From positions 52,346,312 through 52,406,311 of the forward strand of contig NC_087066.1 in the NCBI RefSeq assembly GCF_963678635.1: a stretch of DNA of 60,000 nt, read 5' to 3'. The position numbers and the translations under genes were made by a program. The number at the start of each line of letters is the position of its first letter. The first letter of the stretch is position 1. This document shows positions 11,140-23,339 of the stretch, piece after piece. The DNA comes from Symsagittifera roscoffensis. Taxonomy: Eukaryota; Xenacoelomorpha; Acoela; Convolutidae. The notes beneath the pieces were generated by a model that was not told where the DNA came from, searched no databases, and was given only the letters and a program-made list of their open reading frames with translations.

Positions 11140-11609
11140 AAGGTACCTTTATTTTCAGAGGAGCGGCAATTTGTTGAGGCTATTTTTCTTTTATTCTTTC
11201 AAAAAATTAAGATTCAGTGTTTAATTATTAGTATTAAACTGTGGCCCAGCTGCAAAACAGCTTACTTACATTTTTTTGTGGAAAACTCTTGCAAAGTCAA
11301 GGGCGCATACAAAAAAAAGTTGATGAGAATCTAATCAAAATCAAAAATTATAAGAAGCCATGATTATAAATACTAAGGTACCTTTATTTTCAGAGGAGCG
11401 GCAATTTGTTGAGGCTATTTTTCTTTTATTCTTTCAAAAAATTAAGATTCAGTGTTTAATTATTAGTATTAAACTGTGGCCCAGCTGCAAAACAGCTTAC
11501 TTACATTTTTTTGTGGAAAACTCTTGCAAAGTCAAGGGCGCATACAAAAAAAAGTTGATGAGAATCTAATCAAAATCAAAAATTATAAGAAGCCATGATT
11601 ATAAATACT
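11140..11609. repeat. Tandem duplication, two identical 235-bp units
   Basis: The unit starting AAGGTACCTTTATTTTCAG occurs at 11140 and again at 11375 and reads identically through AAATACTA. It gives two equal short frames, but there is no sign of selection on a protein. The identity indicates a recent duplication or an assembly duplication. Confidence 0.9.
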
Positions 11610-14024
11610 AATTTTATTCATTCCGAATGTAACAGCTATGCTATAATGAAGCAGACAAATTAGTTCCACCAGATCGTTTTTTTAGTGCATCAATGACCGA
11701 CTGATCAAAAAGTCTTTAGTTCATGCTTCTATGGTGATTTAGAAAAACCGCGAAGCGCACAGTTACAAGGTCAAAAGAAATTTTTCGTTGGAGCAATGAA
11801 AATTATTTAACCCTAATGAGCAAAAGAAGGTTTCTTTTTCAAGTGATACTTTGGTTCTGCAAAAAGTCGGATATATCGTTATCGAGTGTCATATGCTCTG
11901 AAAATAACAATCTATTGGTCTATTTTTTTTGATTGATTAAACTGGTATTTTGAAACAGTATCACAATTTTTTTGGTGTCTGAAGGCTACTGGATTCTAGA
12001 GACAAAAATTTAAACATGATCCAGTATAAAAGTTGAATCTATTGGCAAAATTTCCGTGGTTTTTACGTACAAATCACTGTAATAAAAAAACTTTTCGCAA
12101 ATTTGTTATGTCGCGAAGTCAGTAACAAGTGAAGTGGGTTCCACAAAAAGTGATCGGATATAGCATATATAAGAGGAATCCACAAATTTTGTGAGCAAAT
12201 TTTTCAAATTTAAGTGGGTTTGGCAAGGTTTAGGTGGATCCCACTTTTTTGTTTATTTTTGAACTACATCAATTATTGCATATGAGCATTTAGAGGTGAA
12301 ATTATTATGCAATGCGGAATTTAACAGCAAGGAGTTCCGAGAGCAATAACCATTATTAGCGAAATCTGCAAACAAATCTTAAGTCATTGGTTAACTAAGT
12401 GGGTGGATATCATACTTTAGTATTTGAGAAGTTTCTCAAAAGCAAAATTTGCGAAATTAATTTGAGATTAATCAGCGGAGAATTTTTTTTGGATTATAGG
12501 GGGCTCAGAGTGATCCTCCTTTTTTGAGATGAGAGATTTGCAGTTAAAGGCGGAATAAGGTGAGAATTCAGATCGGAGTAGTTGCCAGGAAATGAGATCG
12601 AAATAACAGGAGATGAAATCAAAGTTGGGCGTAAGTTGGCAGGAATCGAGATCGAATTGGTGATGAATTGACAGGAATTGATGTCGAACACTTAGTAGTT
12701 CAACTGGTATCTCAACTGCTAGCAGTATTTGAAATTAAACTCGCTGGTGACCACCTGGTATAGAAATGATTTAATTCAAAACCTACTTCATGATTAACTT
12801 GAATTCGCAAACGAAATGCGGATTCCGCGTACAATTTGCAGTTTCCGCAACAGCTCTAATTTATTATGCATATGGTTTGATACTAAATTTGGATTCCACA
12901 CACTGTTCAGGATTCCGCAAACACTGTTGCGGATTCCGCGAATTTGCTGACTTTTAGGAGCGAATTTAAGCTTCAGAGTGACTCAGCTATTTGTTTGTGG
13001 AAACCTTGATGTTAAAAAATGTTTAAAAATTGAAAAAATAGAGTATGAGAGCATTATTTAATTTTTAAAAAACTTTCCTCTAATTTAAATTTAAAAATCC
13101 CCACATCAAAAAAAAATTGTACCTGTTGATGAAATTGAACGAAAAGCATAAGCGTTGATTGCCCATTTGCAGTTTGCAATCAAATTCGATTTCCAGCGCT
13201 GATTCTATAGTAATTCAGAGTTTTCTGCATAACCTAGCCTGCGATTTTTTTGAGGCTATTTCAGTAATGATTTCATAGAAAATCATCGCTGAAACTGAAG
13301 AAATTTTAAATCATTCTAGTAGCTTTCAAGTAAGAGTTTAAGTTGATGAGCTCTTTAATTTGCGTTAATCTAAGGCTTCATGGCGTAGAGGTAGCATACA
13401 TGTCTTCAAAATTGAAGGTTGCGAGATGGAACCCCTGTTAACTCACTATTTTTGCTCAATTTGATAAGTTACTTAACGCTTTTTCATCGCTGAAAATTAT
13501 TCAAATTAGCGATGTTTTATCAATCATTTTTTCTATCCGTACCGAAAAAATTCTTTTTTTTCCAACCTGAAATTTTCAAAATCTAATCTATTTCCTAGGT
13601 CAGAAAATAGTTATGAAGTTTTCAAGTAGAATAGGCTTTATCTGCAAAATCTTTCTTTCTTATGTTTTTTTTGAAAACGAAATTAGCTAAATCTTCTTTG
13701 AAAAATTCTCCTGAAGCTCCCTGACGAAAAATGGTAGTTCTAGCATCTTAATAATACAAAGTAACAGTTTTATATCAAGTGTGAACACGCATTGTTTTGC
13801 TACAACTATTGTGGATACTTGAACCATATCTATTTCGTTGCGGTTACGCAGTGAACTGGTTTCTACATATTTCTTTCCAGAAGTTGTTAATTTTTAAATT
13901 AGAAATTAAATAGATCATTTCTGCTCTGAAAACACAAAAAATATTGGCTAGATCGACTATAAAAGATTTCTAACTAAAAAACAGCCTCCGTTGGGTACGG
14001 GTACGGGTATGAACATCGATAACA
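11610..14024. other. Intronic AT-rich DNA without recognised genes
   Basis: No gene is visible. A tRNA-like remnant lies at 13373-13440. Near 13985-14020 a GGTACGGGTAT and GAACATCGATAA block precedes the BEL/Pao element; a similar block follows its other end. Confidence 0.45.
13373..13440 (+). other. tRNA-like remnant (possible SINE head or tRNA pseudogene)
   Basis: The order TGGCGTAGAGGTAGCA (A-box/D-arm-like), a TCTTCAAAA anticodon-loop-like stretch and a degenerate T-arm ending GGAACCCC fits a decayed tRNA. The anticodon stem no longer pairs well. Confidence 0.3.
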
Positions 14025-14209
14025 TGATATTCAAGTTGGTCAAGGTGTTTGGCGCATAATCTTGAATTTTCTTTAATTCTTTCTTCCTTAATTTATTAGA
14101 TTGGACTTCTAGTTAATTTAGAAGTCCAATCTATTAAAGGTTAGGTTCTAACAGTATGAAACGATTTAACCGCGTTTTGCGAGAAATAACGTGAGATAAA
14201 TTCATGTCA
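14025..14209 (-). repeat. 3' LTR of the BEL/Pao element
   Basis: The partner of 20451-20608. It contains an internal inverted pair (GATTGGACTTCTA and its complement) that the other LTR has partly lost. The plus strand starts TGATATTC and ends ATGTCA. Confidence 0.7.
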
Positions 14210-14399
14210 TGAATATCCTCGGGATAGGGAGATCTTGGTTAGAACCAAAGAAGAAGCAGTTGAGCCCAGTTTTTTGTAGTACAATTGAAGTGGTCTTAAA
14301 TCTCGTTTTTTGGGGATACGATGGCAAATTTTACCGTTTTTCTTGTTTAGGTACCGAGGGCTGTTTTCAGTTTACACGAGTGCGCAATGACTTTTGAGC

Positions 14400-15060
14400 C
14401 GGTAAAAACTTACAGCACTCGACCCAGTGACCAGATGGCTCGTGGTGTAAAGGTCCTCAAATATCCACACGAGTTCATTTTTTTCGAGCGGTTCCCTGGG
14501 TTACGACCATTTAGTCCTTTTGCTGAGAGTCGGATCAAACTATTCAAGTAGAGGCCTCCAGAAGCTGTCAATCTTTTGCTCGCTTCCAAGATTTATTGGA
14601 CAGTTTATGGTAGATGCTTCGTAGAAGGCTGCTGTCGGAGCGTAGACGAATGGACGACCCATTAGGAAGTGGCTGGGTATCAGTGGAAGGTAGTCGTCAA
14701 GGTCACTACTGGCATGCGTTAGCGAACGATAATTGCAAATAGGTCTCTTGATAGTCGATCAGAACCGAGATTTAGTAAGAAAGTTCGTTTTATCATTGAG
14801 ACGAGTCGCTCCCACGCCGCCAAATTAGGGGACTGAAAGAGGATTTAGGCAATCGAGATTGTGGACCATTCGATAATTAGTTCTGAGCGTAGTTGTTTAG
14901 GGCCGCCATTGAAGTAAGTATAGGAGATTAAAAGCTTAGGTATGCCTCTCGCAGCATTGAAGCGTCTAGTTTCCGTCATGTAGATGTTCGTAATGATATT
15001 CTCTGTCAATTCCAGAGTGTCGTAGTCGTCCTCGCGCGCGAATAAAACCGTTTTCTAGAA
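14400..15060 (-). pseudogene. BEL/Pao integrase pseudogene
   Basis: Broken frames contain FNGGPKQLRSELI, then NLAAWERLVSMIKR and, near 14415-14450, RAIWSLGRV. These match the BEL/Pao integrase core and the conserved W-x-L-G-R-V element near the end of pol. Several stops interrupt it. Confidence 0.7.
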
Positions 15061-15607
15061 AATGTGACAACTGTTGCAGTTTGTCTTTGTTGTCTTTTCT
15101 CTGCTGGGTTCGTATTGATTGTAGTTGTCAACAAAGGTTTCTCGCTGGTATTGTTAATAAAGGAGGAGCTTAGTTTTCTCTAGGTCTTCCATAGTGGCTA
15201 AACGTTCACCGCTTGCCTTCAATGTAACGAAAAAAACTATCCCGAGCGTTGACGCGAACTAATCGAAGCCAATTTAAAAACCGGGAAGAATCGATTGATC
15301 ATGTAGTTGGGGGACAAACTGTTGTAGCATTACCTCGTTTCATTGTTTCGTTGATCACCCAAGTACACTCATTGTTGAGTAGAGACTGTGCTGCATCCAA
15401 CCAGAGCTACCGTACGCATTTAAGATCGATTCCCCGTGTAGCGCTGTCTGCTGGGTTGAGTTTACCAGGGATGTGTTTCTATTGTTCGACTTGGCATATA
15501 ATACGTATTTCAACAGCTTTGTTTGAGCAGTACGTTTTCATTTTACCGGGTGATGCGATCCAGGACAAAACAGTAGTGCTATCTGTCCAAAAGTGAGTGG
15601 AGTGGGG

Positions 15608-16640
15608 CTATATTCGAATTTCATCAGTAGCGACCCTGTAAAGCCGTGCGCCCATAAGGATGGCTCGTAATTCCAATTTTTTAATGCCCTCTTGGCTCAG
15701 TGTTGCTACCTTTGTTCTGTCAATCAAAAAAGTAGAGTATTGCATCTTGCGACCTGTCGCTGAAAATATGAAGCTGTATATCACTAGGTGACAGCTGTGG
15801 TCCAAGTAAGCGCGGCAGCCTCACTGGGGGACTTGTTTGCATTGGTCGACCCATTTATCAATTATCGGAACGAAGTCATAGAGACAAGTTTCGACCCAGG
15901 AAATACCAGACTTCCACAGGTTTTGAAGAAGATTTTTATTTTTTTATGACAAACGTTGCTAGGATACCTGGCGGTTCGAAAGCCCTTGCTACTGTAGAGA
16001 GGACTGTTTGGAGTGTAGACCTTGTAGAACTAGTTACCTTGATTGTTGGTTGCACGAACATCGTAGCGTCAGTTGTGTCCCCTTTAACGACCAAGACCCG
16101 ATGCACTGTGCCATAATAGATTTTCCGACATCATCAATGAAGTAGATGACGTCATGAGTGTTAGATACGAACTTAGTTATGTTGAATCCCCCTGTATTAG
16201 GGAGAATTTTAGTTGTGTAGTAGAGTCTCTAGCCTCGTTTGTCGTGTTGAACGAGTGAATAAAACCGACCATGTAAAAACTTTTATGAAGCAATTGAGCA
16301 ATATTGGGCTTGGTAACTATATCGGTAGCAGTAATCGGTAACTATTTGATGAAGCGCAAAATTGACAATGGATGGTGAGCATTTTGCACCAAAGATAAAA
16401 CACGTGTTTTGGTATTGCTTGATACCATTTTTAGTAGGCCAAAGGAAGCAAAATGCAACTTGATTTTCATCTTCAATAACAATTTGCATAAACATGCCTT
16501 CAATCTCCGCCGATACAGCCACAGGTTTTCTTGGAATCGTAGTAGAAGACCAAAGATGTTGTTCAGGAGATCGGGTCCAGTTTCAAGGCAAGAGCTCAAC
16601 AAGACTATTTTGTATGTTGAGGCTGCTTTGGCCACTCTGC
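15608..16640 (-). pseudogene. BEL/Pao reverse transcriptase and RNase H pseudogene
   Basis: The RT part is divided between two overlapping frames at about 16283-16640: one with GPDLLNNIFGLLLRFQE, the other with the MFMQI and FGAKCSPS blocks. A later frame (15608-15805) carries the LSQEGIKKLELRAILMGARL segment, typical of the BEL RNase H domain. Frameshifts and stops make it non-functional. Confidence 0.75.
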
Positions 16641-17198
16641 GTACCTTTCCGGGCTTGTTTGGATTACTCGCAGGGTGATGTGGGAGGTATCAAAAACTTC
16701 CAGCTGTGGGAACTGAAAAGTAACAGATTTGACGTAGTTATTTTCCAGGGAGTAGTACGCGTTTTCTCAAAAACTTGCATGAGTTCAGGGTCCTTTTTGA
16801 GCTGTTCTTGTAGTGATTGCAGTTGAGCTTTAGCTATTGGATAGTTGTTGTGCATTTTCATTTCACTTTTCCAGAATAGATTTTTTTTGTAGCTATCTTC
16901 GTCGTGCTCAGTGCTTTGCTCCCTAAACCTCAGTTATCGAATGCTTTTATCAGAGTAAGTTATCTTCGTTTATTTCAGTGAGAGCAGCGTCTTCTTGATC
17001 ATTTAAATCAATGAAATTAATTGAACGTGGTTTGATCCGGAACTATTAGATTTCTGGGTGAGTGGGTCTGTGATCGTCCGACCTAGCTGATTTTTGGCAG
17101 CGTGGGGGGTGCCTGTAGGACCTTTCCTGATATCATGCTCCGCAGTATTTCAGAAAACGTCTACGCCAAATAATGTTTGCACTGTGTTGTCGCCTATA

Positions 17199-17580
17199 TC
17201 AGGGAAGTCGAAGGTGATTGTAGAGTGAGCAGGTTCTGTCAAGGTTGTTTGCGTCGATGGCGTCAAAACTTAGAGTTTCAACTGAGTAGAATGACTGTAG
17301 AGTTAAAGTAGGCTTAGTAGCGTTATGTGGTTTGATAGTTAGCCCCACCAGAGAGGAAGACACTTTGTCTTTATTGATTTTAACTCGTATGCTAAGCTGT
17401 AGTTGTTGACATGGTTTACATTGAAGTGTTTCAGCTGTTTTACTGAAGATGTATGAGCAGCTGCTGCAGTTGCCGAGTATGGTGTAGCAATTTAGTTTGC
17501 TGCCATTGTTAAAAAGTGTTACCGGCATAAATTCTAACTGGTTTCTGATGTTACTCATATTTTCGATTGGGTTCTTAGCT
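17199..17580 (-). pseudogene. BEL/Pao aspartic protease pseudogene
   Basis: The frame continues from gag and holds MPVTLFNNGSKLNCYTILG, followed by CSSCSYIF. In active elements the catalytic motif is L-L-D-N/S-G. Here the Asp is Gly, so it could not cleave polyproteins. Confidence 0.65.
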
Positions 17581-17596
17581 TGTTGCGATCGGTTTC

Positions 17597-18563
17597 TTAA
17601 TGTAGTGCCAATCTGCATGTTATTTGATTTTTGGTTGTGCATTTCAAACGGCTTTTGTCGATGCGTAGACTTGAATGGTGTTTCCCTTCGCAGTTGTTGA
17701 TGATACATTGTTTAACGGACGTGCATTCACTAAATCTGTTTTCGCCTAAGCTGTTGAAGCACAGTTTATGTTGTTTCACCAGCTCTGCCTGTTGATCTAC
17801 GAGAATTTTCAAAAAGTCCGGACATTTTCCAATATAGTGGACTTGATTACCTACTGGAATTGTTGAAGTTGTTTGTTTTGTCGATACACCTGAATGTCTT
17901 TCGTAGTTTTCCTTGGACATAGAAGTAAAAATTGGTTGGGTCGGCTGTCGGATTGTTGTTGCTTCGTTGGTTGGCGAATTGGTCCCTTTTGCTTTGAATT
18001 TGATCGCTCTATGTCCAGGTTCTCGCATGCTCCCGAGTAGTCATTCAAGATTGCGTGGAGTCTGAATTTGTAGCGTAATCGAAGTCGTGCAGCACGCAGT
18101 GGTTTTCCCGTTTCATTAGTAGACGTACTAAGAGGCTTGAGCGAGAAAGTCGCGTCAGGTTGATAGAAATTAGATTGGTGGTGTAGCCGTTGAGTTCGAA
18201 GTTGTGGGTTAGATTGCGTAGGAAAGCAGCGTATCTGTTAAAGCCTTGTGGCTCGCATAGAATCAATTTGTCAAATTCTTAGAGTTCGCTGATGAACGCT
18301 GACACCATATATTTTGGGTTGCAGTATCTACGCACTAATTAAAGTATTGTCTCTTCTTACTGAGAAGAGTTGGTTCCGTAGCTCTTCATTACGGTTTTAG
18401 CATTATCAGCGCATAATGACTGCAAGTAAGTAATTTTCCCAACCGGGCTTAGACGTGGGTTGTTGCCTACCGCAGTCTGAAAGAGTTCGAACCAGTTATT
18501 CCACTCAAGTGGGTTGCCCTCAAACTTCTGTAGTTTTATGTCTGGTAACTTCGATCTTTTCAA
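17597..18563 (-). pseudogene. BEL/Pao gag pseudogene
   Basis: Several broken frames carry the gag core (KFEGNPLEWNNWFELF, then YLQSL at 18357-18563), a middle region (18045-18266) and the Cys/His array at 17597-18028 with LCFNSLG, then C-x-x-C pairs and a KHH motif. One Cys of the usual CFxCLG motif reads Ser. Stops separate the pieces. Confidence 0.75.
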
Positions 18564-20181
18564 ATTTTGATGTCAGTGGTCGAATGTTTAGTAACGTGGT
18601 TGCTGACTTGTCTTTTTTCATTGCCGAAAAGACTGTTTTGTTGTTGGTCGTGTGGTTGCGAGTTAGTCCTATGGTGGTTGTTGAAGTGGTTGGCAACGAA
18701 TTGTTCAGATGTAGTAACAGGACTTTTCTCTATTGAAGTTATTAGCAGGCTATATCGGTTATTGCCAGTTGGCATCTGGGCTTCGTGTGTTGAGTTTTTG
18801 CTCCAGATGTAGATTTCATTGGCGACTGGTGGAAGCGATAAATTGTATCGTAGACGAGCGTGAAAGTTCAAAATACCCAGTTTTGCAGTAAGTGAGACTG
18901 ATCTGTAATCAGTTGTAGAGGTAGCGGTGACACCGTTGATTGTCTGATCTATAGCTCTGTTGGTTCCCGGTAAAGGTGGAAAACTGTAGCGTTGATGAAG
19001 GTCTAAGTCAAAAGTTCTCGACCTGGGTGGGCGTGTAATTTGAAAAGTCGGCAGCCGTAGAGCTGATGACGCTGTTGGCCAAGTTTTCAGTAGTAATTGA
19101 GCTTTTTATAGGTACATTGGCTGTTGCAGATCTGCCTTGCACTCTGAGTGGCTGTCTGACCCTGTGGAAATGGAACAATAGTTTTTAAAGACCTTTTCGC
19201 CTTTCCGAACTTTCATTAGTAGGTCGCATTTTCTTTTTAGTAGCGTTGAAGCATTGTCGAGGCAGTCTTGTGCTTATTGAGTGGAAAACGCGGCGAAGTC
19301 GTCTGCAAGTGTGTCTAGCAGATTGAAGCAAGTGGTTACCTCCTCGAACGTAGCTTACAGTACTCGATTTTGCTTGAGTTGGCTATTTTCCTCGTTACCT
19401 CTTGCTCAAGCTTATCGAAAAAATTGTAGCGGCGTCTCCGTTGATTAAGCAACTCCATAGATTAGCTGTTGTAAGGTTGGCTTCGTCGGAGCTTTTAAGG
19501 AATGTAATTAATAGAAGAGTTGTTCACTAGACAACACGGGTTAACATTTTACCAGCTCGGATGGCAGCGATAGCTTAGTATTTCCATTAAAGAAGCTTTG
19601 TGAGCTTTCTTAAGAGTCTTACTATAATTAACCTTAACTTTTTGTTGAGGTCAACCAACCCTAAGGCTAACCCAGTGGTTTAGTAAAAAACAAGAACTAC
19701 AGCTCACGCAGTCATGACCGCTTTGACTTATGGTTGAAGACTACGTGGTGAAACTTTTGTTAAGTTTTTTTTTGCGTTGAAATGAGTTAGAAAATTTTGA
19801 TACTTTCAAAATTTTCCGTAAATACTTTCGTAAACTTTGTTAGTAAAACGTTTTATAGTTATGGGTTAAAGAAAAAGTTTCAAAAAGTTTGAAAGTTTGG
19901 GCCTTTGAAAATTTGAAGGAGAAAGTTTAGGGCTAGAAAACTTTGGCTATCAGTATTTTTTTGTATAAGTGAAAACTTTTTTTTGGTTAGGAACTACCTT
20001 AGTACCCCGAGGATTAACAATAAAATGACCAATTGAACATTAACTTTTCCCATCTGCGGTTGTAGATTTCTTAAATTTGGGCTAAGAAGAACTGCACAGA
20101 AAGTTCAGCACAATTACTTAAAATTTTAGCACAATGTGGGTTTGTTGACGAGAGAAGAGCAGCGTGGTGTTTTTTTTGAGA

Positions 20182-20198
20182 GGGGGGGGGGGGGGGGG
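20182..20198 (+). repeat. Poly-G tract of ~17 bases
   Basis: Uninterrupted G run inside the BEL/Pao leader region. Long poly-G tracts recur near 22870, 50321, 52885 and 55321; exact lengths may be unreliable in an assembly. Confidence 0.8.
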
Positions 20199-20433
20199 AT
20201 CTATTAAGAGTTTTTTTTATCAGGCCTGTTTTTTAAAGTTGCCGTTGATGTTGATGCTTTCGTGACCCGTGAGATTGACCGTTGAAGATTGGGACCCTTG
20301 AGTAGCTCAGAAGATTGATGTCCTGAAATGGCCCTGATGATGGCTTGAAATGGCGTTGACAATGCCTGGAAGCTGCCTAACTGTTATGTTTGAGGGGGAC
20401 TGGTTTGCCTTTTTTCGGCGTTCACTTCGATTT

Positions 20434-20450
20434 CTTAATGGTGGTCGCCA
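20434..20450 (-). other. Primer-binding-site-like sequence
   Basis: Directly inside the LTR, the minus strand reads TGGCGACCACCATTAAG. TGGCGACC is a start seen in BEL-type primer sites. The priming tRNA is not assigned. Confidence 0.5.
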
Positions 20451-20608
20451 GATATTCAAGTTGGTCAAGATGGTTGACGCATAATCTTGAATTGTCCTTA
20501 GTTCATTTAGAAGTCAAATCTATTAATAATTAGTTCGCAACAAATCATGACAGTATTAAATGATTTAACCGCGTTTTACGAGAATTACCTTGAGACAAAT
20601 TCATGTCA
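20451..20608 (-). repeat. 5' LTR of the BEL/Pao element
   Basis: It matches 14025-14209 over most of its length, starting GATATTCAAGTTGGTCAAG and ending TTCATGTCA on the plus strand. It is shorter than its partner because of internal deletions. Confidence 0.7.
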
Positions 20609-20936
20609 TGAGTAGGTACGGGTATTGTGGCAATGAACATTGATAATTCATCGAGGACGATCTCTGTTTTTTTTTCACTTTTTTCAATTGCTCGCGTTTT
20701 CAATCGTCAATTTTCAATGTGAGCTCAACCCGGAGACCATTCTACCATAAAGGTCTTCATTCATTACAACGATAACTCGGTGCATTCTCATACTTGGTAA
20801 AATTACCAATTACAGCTTCTGTCGACTAAAAAAAAAGATTTTTTTTTAAAAAGCGCTTGTTACTTATTGACCAGCAGGTGTGTCAGACTATTACGCGGAG
20901 TTGTATAAATCATGGATTTTGACTTCATTTGTTTAG

Positions 20937-20966
20937 GCGAGTTTCTGGACGACATCTGTGAGCCAC
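20937..20966 (+). CDS. GPI-anchored Ser/Thr-rich protein gene, exon 2 (30 bp)
   Basis: This micro-exon lies between acceptor TTTGTTTAG and donor GTAAGTAT. Entering in phase 1 from 7138 it reads SEFLDDICEP and leaves in phase 1. Perfect phase on both sides supports it despite its size. Confidence 0.65.
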
Positions 20967-21417
20967 GTAAGTATTACATGTGCTTTTCTAACTCAACTAG
21001 TTCTGAAATGATACGGCTCGAAGTTTTCGTCTATTTGATAAAATATCGAATTTTTCTGTCGAGGAGTTAATTTTTTTTCCTGCAGATTTAACTAAGGTTG
21101 GATAATTATTAAGTACTTGCGTATCAAAAGGCTGTTTTTTTTAATCAAATTGATTATTTCTTTCAACAAAAAAAATATAATATTTTTTTATTTTAAACAA
21201 AAAATAATAATAAAAGTATAATATAATGAAAAAATATAATATGATACGGCTGTTTTTTTTATCAAATTGATATTTTCCTAACAAAAAAATTTAATAAACT
21301 ATCTTTCTTTAGAAGCTCCAAAAAGGAACTCATAGCTTCAAGTAATTTTGTCACAATTCATTTAGCTGTTACTTGACATTGAGATTTTTCTAAATTATTT
21401 CGTTTATTTTGCTACAG

Positions 21418-21528
21418 TGGATAAAAAGCCGGACAAAGGAGGGGATTCGAACTCCCCTCCCAATCCAGATGACTCACACACTCTCAACTTTGCCATCATC
21501 CCCATCATCATCCCTCTATACCACTCGG
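21418..21528 (+). CDS. GPI-anchored Ser/Thr-rich protein gene, exon 3
   Basis: The acceptor TTTTGCTACAG precedes it, and a GTAAGA donor follows in phase 1. It encodes about 37 residues: an acidic Pro/Asp/Lys-rich linker (DKKPDKGGDSN, then PPNPDDSH) and a hydrophobic run with several Ile and Pro. The shared phase and non-flank-like composition support it as coding. Confidence 0.75.
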
Positions 21529-21891
21529 GTAAGAATTATACACGTCGAGTATACTAATAAAACAGCTCTTTAAATAGTTTATAGAAAAATACGATCCGAG
21601 TGTACTAAAAAAGTTGAACTCTGTTCAAAAACTGTTTTAAATAATTTTAAGGCATCTTTATATTTACGAATCCAATTGGAGGAAATTTGACTGAGTAAAA
21701 ACGGTTTGCTTTGGGAATTTGTTAACAATCCCTTCCCATTGTCTTCAGCGTAGAATTTTCCACGCTTCAGCATGGACCAGTTTTTTACTAGTTATCATTT
21801 CCCACTTATCGTTTCCCAGAGCTTTGCAGAGTTTCTCCTAGCTCCTCTTCACCGGGGGAGAAAGAATTAACAAAATCCATCGTTGTTTTAG

Positions 21892-22179
21892 GTGGCACGG
21901 CGAAACCAGGCGCAGGCTCTATAGACTACTTGTGGCCTTCGGATTACTACCCCTCTTTTGGCATTGGAGTAGACATTAACGATCCGACGACAACGTCCCT
22001 GACAACAAGTAGCACCACTAGTTCTACGAGTAGCGGCACGAGCAGCTCAACCACGAGCAGTACGACTAGCTCTACGACTAGCTCAACCACTAGTAGTTCT
22101 ACTAGTTCGACTACAAGTAGCACTACAAGCAGCACTACTAGTTCGACTAGTAGTTTCACGAGTAGCCCAACGACTAGCA
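21892..22179 (+). CDS. GPI-anchored Ser/Thr-rich protein gene, exon 4 with mucin-like repeats
   Basis: After acceptor GTTGTTTTAG it encodes a Gly/Tyr/Trp-containing segment (SIDYLWPSDYYPSFGIG) and then about 60 residues of almost pure Thr/Ser in a TTSS pattern, a probable O-glycosylated stalk. The donor GTAAGC at 22180 leaves in phase 1 and joins the same repeat continuing in exon 5. If the donor is not used, the frame runs to a stop at 22211, giving a possible alternative short end. The repeat DNA itself is a degenerate 6-9-base minisatellite, so length may vary between alleles. The Leu/Val-rich minus-strand frame here is its shadow. Confidence 0.8.
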
Positions 22180-22519
22180 GTAAGCCGACCACATTCATCC
22201 TACCTGCTTAAAATATATTTTTTTTTTCAAAAGAACCACCAAAAATATATGCCGGCAAAAATTGCAAACCCGCTTTAAGAAAAAAGAAAAAATCAATTAT
22301 AAAGGATTTTTGTGGTCTAAAATGTTATCAAAATAATCAATTCCCATGTTGCCTTCAGACAACAATGGAAAACAAATCGGTTAAAATTCACTATTTTTAA
22401 ATTTAATTATAATCGATTTAAAATCAATTGAATTTGATTTTTTCCGTTTTAATTTTGTTTCGCGTCGTGCAAATATTTTCCATAATATCTGCATTTATCA
22501 AATGAGTAATTCATACAGC

Positions 22520-22913
22520 CAGAGGCAGATCTAGGGTTTTCTCGAGAAGGGGCGGATTTTCAAAAAGTTTCCAAAATTTTGTCGACCTTTTTTTTATAGG
22601 TCGACCAATTTGCTTTTCTAATCCTTGTCACCAAATCACTATCCTCAGAGTTTTTAGGCGTATTAGGCTTTTTTAGAACAAAGGCGTTTTTATGCTTTTT
22701 TGGAAAATTTTGACCAAAAAATTGCGTTTTTTTTTCACTTTCAAAGTTAGTATAATTTGGCGCCAAAGGCGGCATTCGAAAAATTTTAGTGTTAGTCAGT
22801 CAAAAATGGATATCTCAAAATAGTACAAAGAGGGTCCCTTTGGGTCGGTAGGGTGTCGAATCCCTGATGGGGGGGGGGGGGCGTCCGCCCAAAACTCCCC
22901 AAAACCCCTGGTG
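22520..22913. mobile_element. hAT-like MITE, family D, copy 2
   Basis: It starts CAGAGGCAGATCTAGGG and ends CCCCTGGTG. Flanks are CATACAGC on the left and CATACAAT on the right, an 8-bp duplication with two mismatches, as hAT transposases make. The interior is shared with 1355-1683 and 47908-48322. No ORF of its own. Confidence 0.7.
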
Positions 22914-23339
22914 CATACAATGTTTAGCTCTATGCCATCTTATCGCCTCCCCCCTCAAACGCTTGCCCATCTGTCTCTCACACCTCCTTTTCAACAGATA
23001 GTTTTATTTAACAATTGATTTGTTGGACAGGTCAAAACGCACAAACGATTTTGTGTGCGTTGAAAATAGATCTAAACAAAATAGAAAAAAATCGATTTAA
23101 TTGAAATTTCATTGTTTTCATCAATAAAAAAGAAAAATAATTGATTATAATTGCTAGGCAATGTATTTGATACTCCAATAAATAATGGGAATTTTATGCA
23201 ACTTTAATGGGTTATAATCGATTATGTTTCCTTTTTTTATAGACACTGGCAATACAACTCAATTTTAACTAATTTTTATCCATGGAACTTCAGTGTGGGA
23301 ATCAGCAAACGCAAACTGGTTTCTTGTAATTTTAAAATA

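Larger units (their letters stand above)
14025..20608 (-). mobile_element. Degenerate BEL/Pao LTR retrotransposon, 6.6 kb, antisense to the host gene
   Basis: Two diverged LTR-like repeats bound a minus-strand series of BEL/Pao domains in the standard order: gag core, gag zinc region, protease, RT, RNase H, integrase. A primer-binding-site-like TGGCGACC follows the upstream LTR. All coding regions carry stops and frameshifts, and the protease active-site Asp is replaced by Gly, so the copy is dead. The LTRs differ by several indels (about 185 versus 158 bp) and many substitutions, which makes the insertion old. Confidence 0.85.
7139..20936 (+). other. Intron 1 of the GPI-anchored protein gene (13.8 kb)
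   Basis: The donor GTATGT at 7139 and the acceptor TTTGTTTAG ending at 20936 join exons in phase 1. Antisense BEL/Pao remnants, a MITE, a tandem duplication and unassigned AT-rich DNA fill it. Confidence 0.7.

Noticed and set aside
21947-22198. Leu/Val-rich minus-strand ORF
   Set aside because: It is the antisense shadow of the TTSS repeat in exon 4.
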